NCBI RefSeq assembly: GCF_005503445.1
Contig: NZ_SCOH01000033.1
Coordinates: 1 to 61,178, forward strand
Length of the DNA stretch: 61,178 nucleotides
Direction of reading: 5' to 3'
Origin: Chitinivorax sp. B
Lineage (GTDB): Bacteria; Pseudomonadota; Gammaproteobacteria; Burkholderiales; SCOH01
Position 1 is the first letter of the stretch; each line of letters opens with the position of its first letter. Below the pieces are notes generated by a model. That model was given only the letters and a program-made list of their open reading frames with translations, did no database searches and was not told the origin of the DNA. Both the position numbers and the translations under genes were made by a program. Positions 15,159 to 23,126 of the stretch are shown here, one piece after another.

Positions 15159-17351
15159 GTGTCAGCAAGGGCGATGACAAAAAACGTTGTAACGGGAGGG
15201 GTGGATACGGTGATCGGTTGGTGGCGGCGACGCAAGCAAGCGAAAGACATGGAGGCCCTGCCTGCGTTGTTCGACCTGTGTCGTGATGCAGCGCTGCAAC
15301 TGGATGAAGCAGGCCACATTACCTATGCCAACCCTGCCATGGCAACCTTGCTGGAGGTAGCATCCAGCGATGACCTGTTGCAACGAGCACTGCGCGATTT
15401 CTGTATACCTACCACCTTACAACAGTTGATACGCCCAGGTACGGGTGCAGGCTATGGTGAAATGCGCACAGCCAATGGCAGGCCCCGTTTTGTCAGTTAC
15501 AGCCTGACGCCTTGTACATTGCAGCCTGGCCATCAAATGTTACTGGTACGTGATGAAACCGCTGCCATGACAGGTCAGCAAACGCTGATTGCCAATGAAA
15601 AGCGGTTCCGACTGCTGACCGAGCAAGCCAAGGACATCATTTCCGAACACACGCTCGAAGGCCGGATTGAATATATTTCGCCTGCCTGTCGTGAGGTATT
15701 GGGTTATCAACCAACAGAGCTGGTTGGCAAGATGCCTCATGATCTGGTTCATGCGGATGATCTGGACCTGGTCCTGCAAGCCCTCAAAGATCTGACTCGG
15801 TATGCTGAAGGTGTGACCTTGCAGTGCCGTGTGTTGCGATACGATGGGCACTATATCTGGACAGAAATCTACGGCAAGCTGATCGCTGACGCCCCACGGG
15901 ATGGGGGCGTCTTCGTGTTGGTGATACGCGATATCACCAATCGTCGCATGGCAGAGGAATCCCTTCGAGAGTCGGAACGCCTGCGATCCCTGTTCGATCT
16001 GGCGCGCGACGAATTCTTCCTGGTTGATAACAGTGGCCGCATCGTCGATGTCAACCAGCATGCCTGCGAACACATGGGGACCAACCGTGGCTGGTTGATC
16101 GGGCACCAGTTTGATCAATTGATTTCAGCGCCCGACATTGATCTGACCCCGTTCGGGCTGGAAGACATTTACCGCCGTGCTTGTCGCGGCGAGCAGGTGA
16201 TGCTGGATGTCATCCGCATCAACCATGCCGGTGAATCGCTGCAGGCCGAAGCCTTGTTCAGCGCCATCCGCCATGAAGGACGCAACTTGCTGCTGGTATC
16301 GTTGCGGGATGTATCCCAACGCAAGCGCATGGAAGCAGAGTTCCGCGAATCGGTGTCCGCGCTTCGTCTGCTGCACATGCGCTTGTTTGGCATCATCGAG
16401 GGCACCAATGACCTGATTGCCGCACTGGATCGGGAGTGTCGACTGATCGCCTACAACACTGCCTTCAAGCAGGCCTTTGAATACAACTACGGCTTGCCCG
16501 TGGCCTTGGGAACCAACCTGTTGGTCAGCCTGGTCGATCAGCCGGAGGCCATGGCCCGCACCTTCACCAACTGGCATCGTGCACTGACCGGCGATGTGTT
16601 TGCCGATACCCAGGTCTGGAAATGTGTTGAAAAAGGTGACGAATACTACGAAGTGAACTATTGCCCGATTCGTGATGAAGTGGGGGAGGTGTGTGGCGCC
16701 GCCTATATTGGACGCAATGTGACCCAACGCAAGGTGGCCGAAGACAGCTTGAAGCGGGCGCTTGAACAACTGGAAGCCGCCCGGCGTGAGACAGAAAAAG
16801 CCAATCTGCAATTGCGCCAAGCCAATACCGAACTGTTGCGCCAAGCCAACCAGGATGGCATGACGGGCATCGCCAATCGGCGCTACTTCGATGACTATCT
16901 CGCTCATGAATGGCGCCGTGCAGCACGTCTTCAGGAGTCGATGGCCATGATCTTTGCCGATGTCGATTTCTTCAAAAACTACAACGACCACTATGGACAT
17001 CAAGCCGGTGATGAATGCCTGCGCAAGATCGCCAATGCCCTGCAGGACCAACTGCACCGCCCAGGTGACCTGCTGGCCCGCTATGGGGGCGAGGAATTTG
17101 TCATTCTGCTGCCCAATACCACCCTCGCGGGTGGCATCTTCATTGCGGAAGGCATGCTCAAAGCCGTCAGCACACTGAAGATTCCCCACGCGGCATCCAG
17201 TGCTGCCGATCATGTCACCCTCAGCCTGGGTGTTGCCGCCACCGTGCCCAGTGAGGCAACGGCAGAAGGCTTTCTGATGTATGGCGCAGACCAAGCCCTG
17301 TATTCCGCCAAAAAGAGCGGACGGAATCGGGTATTTGGTAGCCCGATCTGA
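15159..17351 (+). CDS. Multi-PAS diguanylate cyclase (GGDEF)
   Basis: 730 residues from the GTG at 15159; the ATG at 15174 is an alternative. No membrane segment, so a soluble sensor. Four PAS-like regions in order (about 35-115, 150-265, 275-395, 405-520), the second clearest (RFRLLTEQAKDIISEHTLEG then GYQPTELVGK). A coiled coil (EQLEAARRETEKANLQLRQA) leads into a GGDEF domain from ~560: NQDGMTGIANRRYFD, then the active site RYGGEEF. RPGD five residues before GGEEF is an intact inhibitory I-site, so it should make cyclic di-GMP and be shut off by it. No EAL domain. It likely controls sessility or matrix in response to small ligands or redox. Confidence 0.88.
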   Translation: MSARAMTKNVVTGGVDTVIGWWRRRKQAKDMEALPALFDLCRDAALQLDEAGHITYANPAMATLLEVASSDDLLQRALRDFCIPTTLQQLIRPGTGAGYGEMRTANGRPRFVSYSLTPCTLQPGHQMLLVRDETAAMTGQQTLIANEKRFRLLTEQAKDIISEHTLEGRIEYISPACREVLGYQPTELVGKMPHDLVHADDLDLVLQALKDLTRYAEGVTLQCRVLRYDGHYIWTEIYGKLIADAPRDGGVFVLVIRDITNRRMAEESLRESERLRSLFDLARDEFFLVDNSGRIVDVNQHACEHMGTNRGWLIGHQFDQLISAPDIDLTPFGLEDIYRRACRGEQVMLDVIRINHAGESLQAEALFSAIRHEGRNLLLVSLRDVSQRKRMEAEFRESVSALRLLHMRLFGIIEGTNDLIAALDRECRLIAYNTAFKQAFEYNYGLPVALGTNLLVSLVDQPEAMARTFTNWHRALTGDVFADTQVWKCVEKGDEYYEVNYCPIRDEVGEVCGAAYIGRNVTQRKVAEDSLKRALEQLEAARRETEKANLQLRQANTELLRQANQDGMTGIANRRYFDDYLAHEWRRAARLQESMAMIFADVDFFKNYNDHYGHQAGDECLRKIANALQDQLHRPGDLLARYGGEEFVILLPNTTLAGGIFIAEGMLKAVSTLKIPHAASSAADHVTLSLGVAATVPSEATAEGFLMYGADQALYSAKKSGRNRVFGSPI

Positions 17352-17786
17352 CCCAGACTTTGGGATATCGCTTGTCATTGGCAGGCTAGACACACTCAGC
17401 AGCCACGGTGGGTGCTCCCTGGTATTCTGCCACCACATGTTCACGGTGGATTTGCCGGATTTCGCAGGGCATACCGACTTGGTGTTGGTGTCTGTGTTAC
17501 GAGCGGGCGAGCATATGATGACTGAATCCAGTATTTGAACATCGAAGCCAGCTCAGATAGGACGGTGGGGGCAGGCGCAACGTAAAGGGCAGGGGATGGT
17601 ACCCACAGCAGGTGTGATTTGGGGATCGCAAAGCAAGAAACGGCATGAATTCGAGATGCCATGCTGAATCAGATTAAGTTGCAATATTTGGCATGTAATA
17701 CGTTGTTGCAATTAATAATTTTCCTACAACACTAAAGGGTGTGATCGCATGTCGGGCGGCGCTATCGCTATAGGAGATGTTACGCA
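17352..17786. other. Left edge of the accessory island
   Basis: No convincing gene. It holds the first copy of a 53-bp repeat (17661-17713). The rest shows nothing I recognise; an AT-rich patch before 17787 may be the promoter of the DHFR-like gene. Confidence 0.5.
17661..17713 (+). repeat. 53-bp dispersed repeat, copy 1
   Basis: About 75% identical to 21472-21524, best over the 35 bases beginning TTGCAATATTTGGCATG. Both copies lie in the same direction about 75 to 145 bases before an accessory gene. Nature unknown; see findings. Confidence 0.55.
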
Positions 17787-18347
17787 ATGCGACCCCTTCG
17801 GTATTCCATCAACGTCACAATTGACGGGTGCTGCGATCATCGTGCAATTGTCGCGGACGAAGAGTTACATCGCCACGCGGCCGAGAATCTTGCTCGGGCC
17901 GATGCTCTTCTCTTTGGCCGGGTGACCTACCAAATGATGGAAACAGCGTGGCGAGCGCCGGCACGGGCCGGGGTGAGGCCTGAATGGATGAAACCCTGGA
18001 TGGAACCGTTCGCGCGAGCGATTGATGCGAAGAAGAAGTATGTCGTATCCAGCACTCTGGACCAGGTCGATTGGAATGCGGAGCTCGTGCGCGGGGATCT
18101 CGAGAGTACCGTTCAGCAGCTCAAACGGGAGCCGGGTAAGGGACTGTTCGTGGGCGGTGTGGCGCTCCCTTTGGCATTGACGGAGCTGGGGCTGATCGAT
18201 GAGTACGAATTTGTGGTGCAGCCCAGGCTCGCAGGCCATGGGCCGACGTTGTTCGTGGGGCTATCGAAACATGTGGACTTGAAGCTCGTGAGCCGGCTGG
18301 AATTTGGTTCGGGAGTGGTAGCGATGAGGTATGAGCCGAGAAGGTAG
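17787..18347 (+). CDS. Dihydrofolate reductase-family (RibD C-terminal-like) protein
   Basis: 186 residues. The start RPLRYSINVTIDGCCDH and the segments ADALLFGRVTYQMMETAW, KKKYVVSSTL and GLFVGGVALPLALTELGLID, ending YEFVVQPRLAGHGPTLF, are the landmarks of the RibD_C/dihydrofolate reductase-like family. Its members bind NADPH and reduce a pterin or pyrimidine substrate, but most small stand-alone members have no assigned substrate. AGGAG lies about 10 bases before the ATG. It is the first gene of an accessory island with several genes of the sort often carried on mobile cassettes. Not likely the housekeeping folA, which differs in sequence. Family confident, substrate unknown. Confidence 0.8.
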   Translation: MRPLRYSINVTIDGCCDHRAIVADEELHRHAAENLARADALLFGRVTYQMMETAWRAPARAGVRPEWMKPWMEPFARAIDAKKKYVVSSTLDQVDWNAELVRGDLESTVQQLKREPGKGLFVGGVALPLALTELGLIDEYEFVVQPRLAGHGPTLFVGLSKHVDLKLVSRLEFGSGVVAMRYEPRR

Positions 18348-18699
18348 GAGAAAGACTTTTTGGCAACGAACCAGGCGCCGTCTAATAAGTTGATGCCGCG
18401 GGACGGTACACGCTGCCGCGCCGCTAAGCTCATGTTGTGAACTTGTTCAAAGTTTGTGATGAGCAGTTGCCAGCGCAGCGCAAAACCGGAAAGTATGTGT
18501 GATACGTGAGGATGTTAAGAGCGGCTAACAAAACCTAGCGAAGTGGTTCTGGTTAGGCGTGCAAACGAAGGCAGTACGAAAGTACGACAAGTTTGCACAA
18601 CAACGCCAGAAGGGTTTTGTTAGCCGCGCTAAGTAACACTTGCACCCCGGTTATGGTTTTGCAATCAGACATTGAACAGATTCTTAGGTGGAGGAATTC
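18348..18699. other. Gap holding a 107-bp cruciform
   Basis: No gene is seen. A long inverted structure lies at 18521-18627, and a GGTGGAGG ribosome site for the small gene at 18700 closes the stretch. Confidence 0.6.
18521..18627. repeat. 107-bp cruciform, attC-like but not canonical
   Basis: The ends GCGGCTAACAAAACC (18521-18535) and GGTTTTGTTAGCCGC (18613-18627) are a perfect 15-bp inverted repeat. A second inner arm pairs GTGCAAAC with GTTTGCAC, and the centre folds as GTAC-GAA-AGTAC or so. The left arm also has GTTAGGC. The outline, GGCTAAC ... GTTAGCC around a folded centre, is like an integron attC, but the outer ends do not fit the RYYYAAC and GTTRRRY rules exactly. Confidence 0.5.
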
Positions 18700-18926
18700 A
18701 TGGCAGGTGATTCAGCTCCTCATTTTCGTGATTCGGTTGCAGAACTGGAGGTCGAGAAACTTCGCCTCGAAAAAGCACGCTATCAAACCGATGTCTTTAA
18801 GACGAGCAGGTCTATGAGCAAGCACTCGCCGAGCTGAACTCAGGATCGATCCGACCAGATTGGGTGGCAAGGGCCATGGCCAAGTGTGGCGGTAATGATA
18901 GCTGGCCGGCGAGTTATTCAGCTTGA
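18700..18926 (+). pseudogene. Small hypothetical gene broken by a frameshift
   Basis: An ATG at 18700 has an excellent ribosome site (GGTGGAGG, 5 bases before). The frame reads VAELEVEKLRLEKARYQTD, a charged helix, and then stops early at 18837 after 45 residues. One base missing after TTTAA near 18801 would restore DEQVYEQALAELNSGSIRPD, WVARAMAKCGGND and a stop near 18926. The restored ~75-residue protein is not recognised. Its end overlaps the start of an IS5-type remnant, so the original C-terminus may be lost. It could be a genuine cassette gene killed by mutation. A sequencing error is the main other explanation. Confidence 0.45.
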
Positions 18927-19238
18927 TCAAGCAGCAACTGGATGTGCAAGGTTTGTTTCTGAAACAAGGCACGATTGTCGATGCCAGCCTGATCGCCGTC
19001 CCCAGTTCGACCAAGAACGCGGCGGGAGAGCGAGATCCCGAGATGAGCCAGAGCAAGAAAGGCAATCAATATTGAACATGAGCTGGCCAGTCGTCGAGCC
19101 AAGGTTGAGCATGTGTTTTTCGATCTGAAAGTACGTTTCGGGTATGCCAAGGTGCGTTACCGGGGGCTGGTGAAGAACCTCAGCCGATTTTTGTGCCTGG
19201 CAGCCTTGTCCAATGTGTTGCGTGCCGACCACTATTGA
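18908..19238 (+). pseudogene. IS5-family transposase remnant with internal deletion
   Basis: The N-terminal piece reads LFSLIKQQLDVQGLFLKQGT, then DASLIAVPSSTKN and ERDPEMSQSKKGNQY, which is the first catalytic Asp region of IS5-group DDE transposases. It stops at once where WYFGMK would follow, and the sequence jumps to ELASRRAKVEHVFFDLKVRF, then YRGLVKNLSRFLCLAALSNV and a TGA, the C-terminal Glu region. The middle third with the second Asp is gone, and the N-terminus is missing. It cannot be active. It shows that the island received insertion sequences and lost them by deletion. Confidence 0.8.
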
Positions 19239-19273
19239 CGCCGCCAGCGGCCAATTGCGTCTTGAGCGGGCTC

Positions 19274-19296
19274 AAAGCCCGGTAAAACGGGCTTTT
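19274..19296 (+). terminator. Intrinsic terminator behind the IS5 remnant
   Basis: AAAGCCCG pairs with CGGGCTTT over a 6-base loop and is followed by a short T stretch (TTTTG). Confidence 0.65.
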
Positions 19297-19376
19297 GAGG
19301 TGCCATACGCGCCAAAATCACTAGGAATTCACTGAAGTTTGATGAAATTCGGTCTGACTCTGATTTGTGCAGAGCG

Positions 19377-19462
19377 GCCTAAGCGTATACAACACTTTGT
19401 TTTAAAAAGAAGACAGGTCAGTCAAAACAAAATCAGACCGGTTCAATAGTTTTGCGTTAGGC
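19377..19462 (+). repeat. attC-like site before the SLATT gene
   Basis: GCCTAAGCG at the left and GCGTTAGGC at the right form an imperfect inverted pair; TTTGTTTT and AAAACAAA pair inside. The right end GTTAGGC fits the integron core rule GTTRRRY, and the next gene starts 41 bases later, as in cassettes. The left end GCCTAAG misses RYYYAAC by one base. No integrase is present. Confidence 0.35.
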
Positions 19463-19503
19463 ATCGGCAACAACGTTTACGACCACCGCACGAGGAGCTA
19501 AGC

Positions 19504-20415
19504 ATGGAACTCACTGAACTGGAAAACGAGTACAAAGTGGCCGTCACTCAGGTCACGGATGATTACAACTGGTATCGCCGGCATCGTTGGGGCTATATCG
19601 CATTCTCGTGGCTGATTCGAGTCGCAGCTACTGCTGGCCTCGCCGGCGGCATACTCTTACCGCTACTTAACCCGACTGGTGCAGTTAATTTTCTTGGCAT
19701 CAGCTTCGCATCTGGGGCGCAGGCTGCTATCGCCTGTCTGCTAGTCGCAGGACTTCTCGTTGGTTTGAATCAGGTATTTCTGGTTACATCGACATGGTCC
19801 CGCTATTCGGGAGCCATGTTGCGGATTAAAACCCTGTTAAGATTGATTGAGTGGGACTGGAAGATACTGAAATCAGGTTTTGATGCCCAAGTCGATGTAG
19901 ATGGCAGTAAGAAGGCACGAGAGCTTTTCAGAAACGTTGTGGCTGAGTCGTCGAAGATCGTTGAAACCGAAACTGTGACGTGGAGTAGCGAACTTGCCAA
20001 GGCTGTTGAGAGCCTCGCTTCGCTGATCAAAGATCAGCGCGGTGCAGTCGAAATGCAACTCAAGGAGCTTCAAAAGATTCAGGACGAGGCTGAGAAAGAG
20101 GCCGCCCAGGCCCGTGCAGAGCAGGAAAAGGTATCTGAGGCAGCGCGAAAAGCGAATGTACCGGGAGCAGTGCGAGTGAAGGTTGACGGGGCGATCACCA
20201 GGCTTCAAGGGCAAGTAAAGGTTGCAGTAGCGGGCGTTGAACAGATATCGGATGCGAAGACTCTTTCGTTTGTGTTTAGCAGAGTTGAGCCTGGCTTGAA
20301 AGACGTGGTAATGCACTTTCAGGAATCCAACGGCAACAACGTGGCGTTGAGATCTGTGGTCGATGTAGCAAGCGGCAAGGTTGTGGATGTTTTGATTGCT
20401 GTACCAGGTGTCTAG
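19504..20415 (+). CDS. SLATT-like two-helix membrane protein with coiled coil
   Basis: 303 residues; AGGAG lies 7 bases before the ATG. DYNWYRRHRWGYIAFSWLIR leads into a membrane helix (~31-55), a short loop with PLLNPTG, and a second helix (~67-95), then WSRYSGAMLRIKTLLRLIEW. This aromatic-helix-helix pattern is what I know from SLATT proteins, proposed pore-forming effectors that pair with nucleotide-sensing or SLOG partners in defence. A long charged coiled coil follows (~180-217, QLKELQKIQDEAEKEAAQAR), then a ~80-residue C-terminal domain with beta segments that could be the sensor. No CD-NTase or SLOG gene is next to it. Family call is tentative; a generic membrane protein is the alternative. 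Confidence 0.5.
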   Translation: MELTELENEYKVAVTQVTDDYNWYRRHRWGYIAFSWLIRVAATAGLAGGILLPLLNPTGAVNFLGISFASGAQAAIACLLVAGLLVGLNQVFLVTSTWSRYSGAMLRIKTLLRLIEWDWKILKSGFDAQVDVDGSKKARELFRNVVAESSKIVETETVTWSSELAKAVESLASLIKDQRGAVEMQLKELQKIQDEAEKEAAQARAEQEKVSEAARKANVPGAVRVKVDGAITRLQGQVKVAVAGVEQISDAKTLSFVFSRVEPGLKDVVMHFQESNGNNVALRSVVDVASGKVVDVLIAVPGV

Positions 20416-20446
20416 CTGCTTGGTCAAAAGTAAGCGCCATTTAAAG

Positions 20447-20719
20447 GCATCCCATTACACACAAGTTCCATGAAAGAATACCTCCCCCCGCACTGATGAA
20501 GCACCTCACGCATGAACTGGGCCGCCGCAGAACTCGACACGCTTGACCTTGGTGATCCCCGACTGGATCGACGCGCGGTGTTGATGGCCGAACGGCTGGC
20601 GCGGCGCGTACATCCTGAACAAGCAAAGGCCGCCGTTGAAGCCGCGACAGTTGAATGAAGTGATCCGGCTGATTGCGCGGCTGTCATCAACGTGAAGGGA
20701 CTTGTGTGTAATGGGATGC
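20447..20719. mobile_element. Internally deleted IS50/Tn5-type (IS4 family) element
   Basis: Inverted ends GCATCCCATTACACACAAGT (20447-20466) and the reverse complement (20700-20719) bound a 273-bp remnant. The TTACACACAAGT end resembles the Tn5 end. Inside, MNWAAAELDTLDLGDPRLDR from the ATG at 20512 is the transposase N-terminus, and in another frame AYILNKQRPP and LNEVIRLIARL is its C-terminal part; the catalytic core is deleted. It is a non-autonomous derivative that a related transposase could still recognise by its ends. Confidence 0.8.
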
Positions 20720-20802
20720 AGTCAACCATCAGGGATGCAAAATGTTATGAGTTTCGTGCCCTTTCGCTAGTGCGCGTACATCTCAACTTTAGGAGTATCC
20801 AC

Positions 20803-21405
20803 ATGTTTCAAACCAGTTGGCTGACTGTTTTCGGGCTCGCAGTTGAGATTCTCGGGCTCGGCTTTCTATTCATTGATCTACATCGGTCGAAGACAGCGAA
20901 CCTCTCATTTGCGGAGTTTCAGCAGAAGCAGGGTGTCATTGATGCAACTGCCAGGGAGCTTGTTGTCAACCTGAACAAGGGGTTGCTGTCGCTAACAGCA
21001 TTCGTGAGCCAGTACCTGTCACTACTGGAGATGGAGGCAGAGTTTCGTGAGGATCCGAACGCGTTGACTCATAAGGCCGGAAACGATCCAGCGGCTTGCG
21101 AGGTTCTGGCATTTCTACAGGGGAAGTCACCGAACAGCATACGCCGCTTTGCTGTAAGCAAATTTGCCCATGTCCAGGCCGATGTACCATCGAAAACCAT
21201 GGTTGACCGCGCGCTTCTACTTATTGAGGGTAGCCGTACTGAGTTAACGCAAATGTATGATGATGCTCTCCGAGAGACTCTCAAGCTGCGCAGGATTGCG
21301 CGACTAGGGATCTTCTTCGTCGCTCTGGGCGCGTCGGCGCAATTCATCGACCTATTCTTCATTGATACCCCCACCAAAACGGCTCATGTCAGACATGTAT
21401 CCTAG
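20803..21405 (+). CDS. Hypothetical protein with membrane helices at both ends
   Basis: Start chosen at the ATG at 20803, with AGGAG 7 bases upstream; the frame extends upstream into the IS remnant without support. 200 residues. Helix 1 (~4-24, WLTVFGLAVEILGLGFLFID) and helix 2 (~170-190, LGIFFVALGASAQFIDLFF) enclose a ~140-residue soluble helical region rich in charges. The two ends resemble each other in layout (G-L-F-IDL), so a hairpin-like insertion is likely with the middle on one side. Not recognised. It follows the SLATT-like gene with only the dead IS50-type element between, so the two may once have been neighbours in one cassette. Confidence 0.55.
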   Translation: MFQTSWLTVFGLAVEILGLGFLFIDLHRSKTANLSFAEFQQKQGVIDATARELVVNLNKGLLSLTAFVSQYLSLLEMEAEFREDPNALTHKAGNDPAACEVLAFLQGKSPNSIRRFAVSKFAHVQADVPSKTMVDRALLLIEGSRTELTQMYDDALRETLKLRRIARLGIFFVALGASAQFIDLFFIDTPTKTAHVRHVS

Positions 21406-21471
21406 TCAGGTGCATCCGTTATATGTTTGTCCCGGCTGACAAAACAATGCATCGTGCAAATTCGGAATAGA

Positions 21472-21524
21472 GTGTTGAATTGGCTTTAATTGCCATATTC
21501 GGCATGTTGCACGTTGTTGCGATT
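21472..21524 (+). repeat. 53-bp dispersed repeat, copy 2
   Basis: Second copy of the repeat at 17661-17713, same direction, about 75% identical; the best part begins TTGCCATATTCGGCATG. It lies after the two-helix membrane gene and before the zinc-ribbon membrane gene. Confidence 0.55.
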
Positions 21525-21668
21525 CACAATGGGGCATGGATACTGATGGATTGATCCCTTCTTCGTGGAAGGGAAAGCGGGGGAGTGGGTGGTCTAGCCT
21601 GCTTTATACCCAAGAAAACTGGATATGCATCTTGATGGGTGAGTATCACATGGTTAGGTGCACATGAA

Positions 21669-22013
21669 ATGTCCGTTGCTCCCGAGCACTTCAACAGGAT
21701 GCTTGATCGTGCTGCGCTGGTGTTTCGAATCCTTGGAACGCTCGTCTTGCTTCCTTGCATCGTTTACGTTGTGGTATTCGCAGCGTACAACACAGTGGCT
21801 GCAGTCGTTGCGTTGGTTGTAGCGGTTGTCGGCGGCATGCTGGTCTTTCATCTCCTGACATCGTTCCGCCGGTGTATCGCCTGCGGCACCATGATCTGTA
21901 ACTTCCGTGTCCATGGCGAGCAGGCGGTTGGTAAGAAGTTTGTATGTGCACGCTGTGGTGGCATCGTACATGCCAAGGAGGGGTTCATGTGGCTTCGCGA
22001 TTTCAGTGGATAG
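21669..22013 (+). CDS. Small membrane protein with C-terminal zinc-ribbon-like cysteines
   Basis: 114 residues from the ATG at 21669; an upstream GTG at 21639 is possible but no ribosome site is clear for either. Two hydrophobic helices (~17-40, LVFRILGTLVLLPCIVYVVV and ~43-65, NTVAAVVALVVAVVGGMLVF) form a membrane hairpin. A cytoplasmic tail carries two CxxC pairs, CIACGTMIC and FVCARCGGIV, 27 or so residues apart, as in a zinc ribbon. Not recognised. Lying in the accessory island between membrane and enzyme genes it has the look of a mobile cassette gene. Function unknown. Confidence 0.45.
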   Translation: MSVAPEHFNRMLDRAALVFRILGTLVLLPCIVYVVVFAAYNTVAAVVALVVAVVGGMLVFHLLTSFRRCIACGTMICNFRVHGEQAVGKKFVCARCGGIVHAKEGFMWLRDFSG

Positions 22014-22158
22014 CAGCAGTGGATTCCGATTTCGGCCAGTGCCGCATGTGCCCGTAATGAACGCTTGACCGGCCGTTTGGGCCACCGTGCGGCTTTTCGC
22101 TTTGCTTCTCGCTGACCACCCGTTAACTCAAGTCTTTAAATCACAAGAAAGATGTGTC

Positions 22159-23016
22159 ATGCCCGATAAGCAAGTCGTTGTACCAGACAACACTGCAGTG
22201 CGCACTGCACTATGGCGTGCGTTGCATGTAGAACTTGATTCCCCTCCGCACGTATTTGAAGATGTTGTAGGCTTGAAGCTGATCGCCCCTGATGAGGGCT
22301 GGCGCAATCGCCCAGACATGAGTCCATTCACACGGCCGTTTCGTGCTTCCATCCTCGCTCGCGCCCGCTTTGTCGAAGATCTGGTCGTAGCACAAGTCGC
22401 GCAGGGGATGTCGCAATACGTAATCCTGGGGGCGGGGCTGGATACCTTTGCGCAGCGACAACCTGCGACTGCCTCTGGCATACAGGTGTTCGAGATTGAC
22501 CACCCGGTTACGCAGGCATGGAAGCGGCGGCGCCTCGTTGAACTTGGCTTCGGTATTCCGCCTTTCCTGCACCTCATTCCAGTGAATTTTGAGGCAGGGG
22601 ATGATTGGTGGGTGCAATTGAATGCATCGGGTTTCGATATTGAGAAACCGGCGGTGGTGGCTTCTACTGGTGTCAGTATGTACCTGACCAAAGCAGCAAT
22701 CTTGGCAACGCTGCGGCAGGTTGCGACACTCAAGCAGGGTTCGACACTGGTTATGTCGTTCATGTTGCCAATTGAGCTGACTGATCCGGAAGTTCGTCCA
22801 GGTGTTGAGCGCGCAGCAGCGGGTGCGGCATCGAACGGTACACCTTGGATCAGTTTCTTCACACCTGACGAAATGCAGGCCTTGGCACGTGAAGCGGGCT
22901 TCAGGAAGGTCGAGCATGTTTCTGCTGCGGCACTCTCTGAGCGCTATTTTGCGGGCAGGGAAGACGGTTTGCATCCGCCGAACAACACGGAAGAGTTGCT
23001 GCTGGCGACGACGTAA
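22159..23016 (+). CDS. SAM-dependent methyltransferase, leucine carboxyl methyltransferase-like (TIGR00027 type)
   Basis: Start chosen at the ATG at 22159; 285 residues. The N-terminal half has RARFVEDLVVAQVAQGMSQY followed by VILGAGLDTFAQRQP, the glycine-rich SAM loop of this family, and FEIDHPVTQAWKRRRL, the acidic residue that binds the SAM ribose. VVASTGVSMYLTKAAI matches the family's G-V-x-MYL strand. Members of the TIGR00027 group resemble the protein phosphatase/leucine carboxyl methyltransferases but bacterial substrates are mostly unknown (O-methylation of a small molecule or carboxylate). Alone in its transcription unit in the accessory island. Family confident, substrate unknown. 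Confidence 0.82.
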   Translation: MPDKQVVVPDNTAVRTALWRALHVELDSPPHVFEDVVGLKLIAPDEGWRNRPDMSPFTRPFRASILARARFVEDLVVAQVAQGMSQYVILGAGLDTFAQRQPATASGIQVFEIDHPVTQAWKRRRLVELGFGIPPFLHLIPVNFEAGDDWWVQLNASGFDIEKPAVVASTGVSMYLTKAAILATLRQVATLKQGSTLVMSFMLPIELTDPEVRPGVERAAAGAASNGTPWISFFTPDEMQALAREAGFRKVEHVSAAALSERYFAGREDGLHPPNNTEELLLATT

Positions 23017-23126
23017 CAATCCAACAAGACAGGAGGGGTATCCGCATGTGGGCTTCACCTACTTGTGGCTACCCACTACCTCGGACGTTCGGCATCAGAT
23101 GAGCCATGATTGAGGGGGAGGGCGTC

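Noticed and set aside
16125-17444. 439-residue minus-strand frame opposite the diguanylate cyclase.
   Set aside because: Antisense to a gene with clear GGDEF and PAS motifs; no motif of its own.
22128-23058. Long minus-strand frames opposite the methyltransferase gene.
   Set aside because: Antisense shadows; the plus-strand gene has a SAM-binding motif and proper start.
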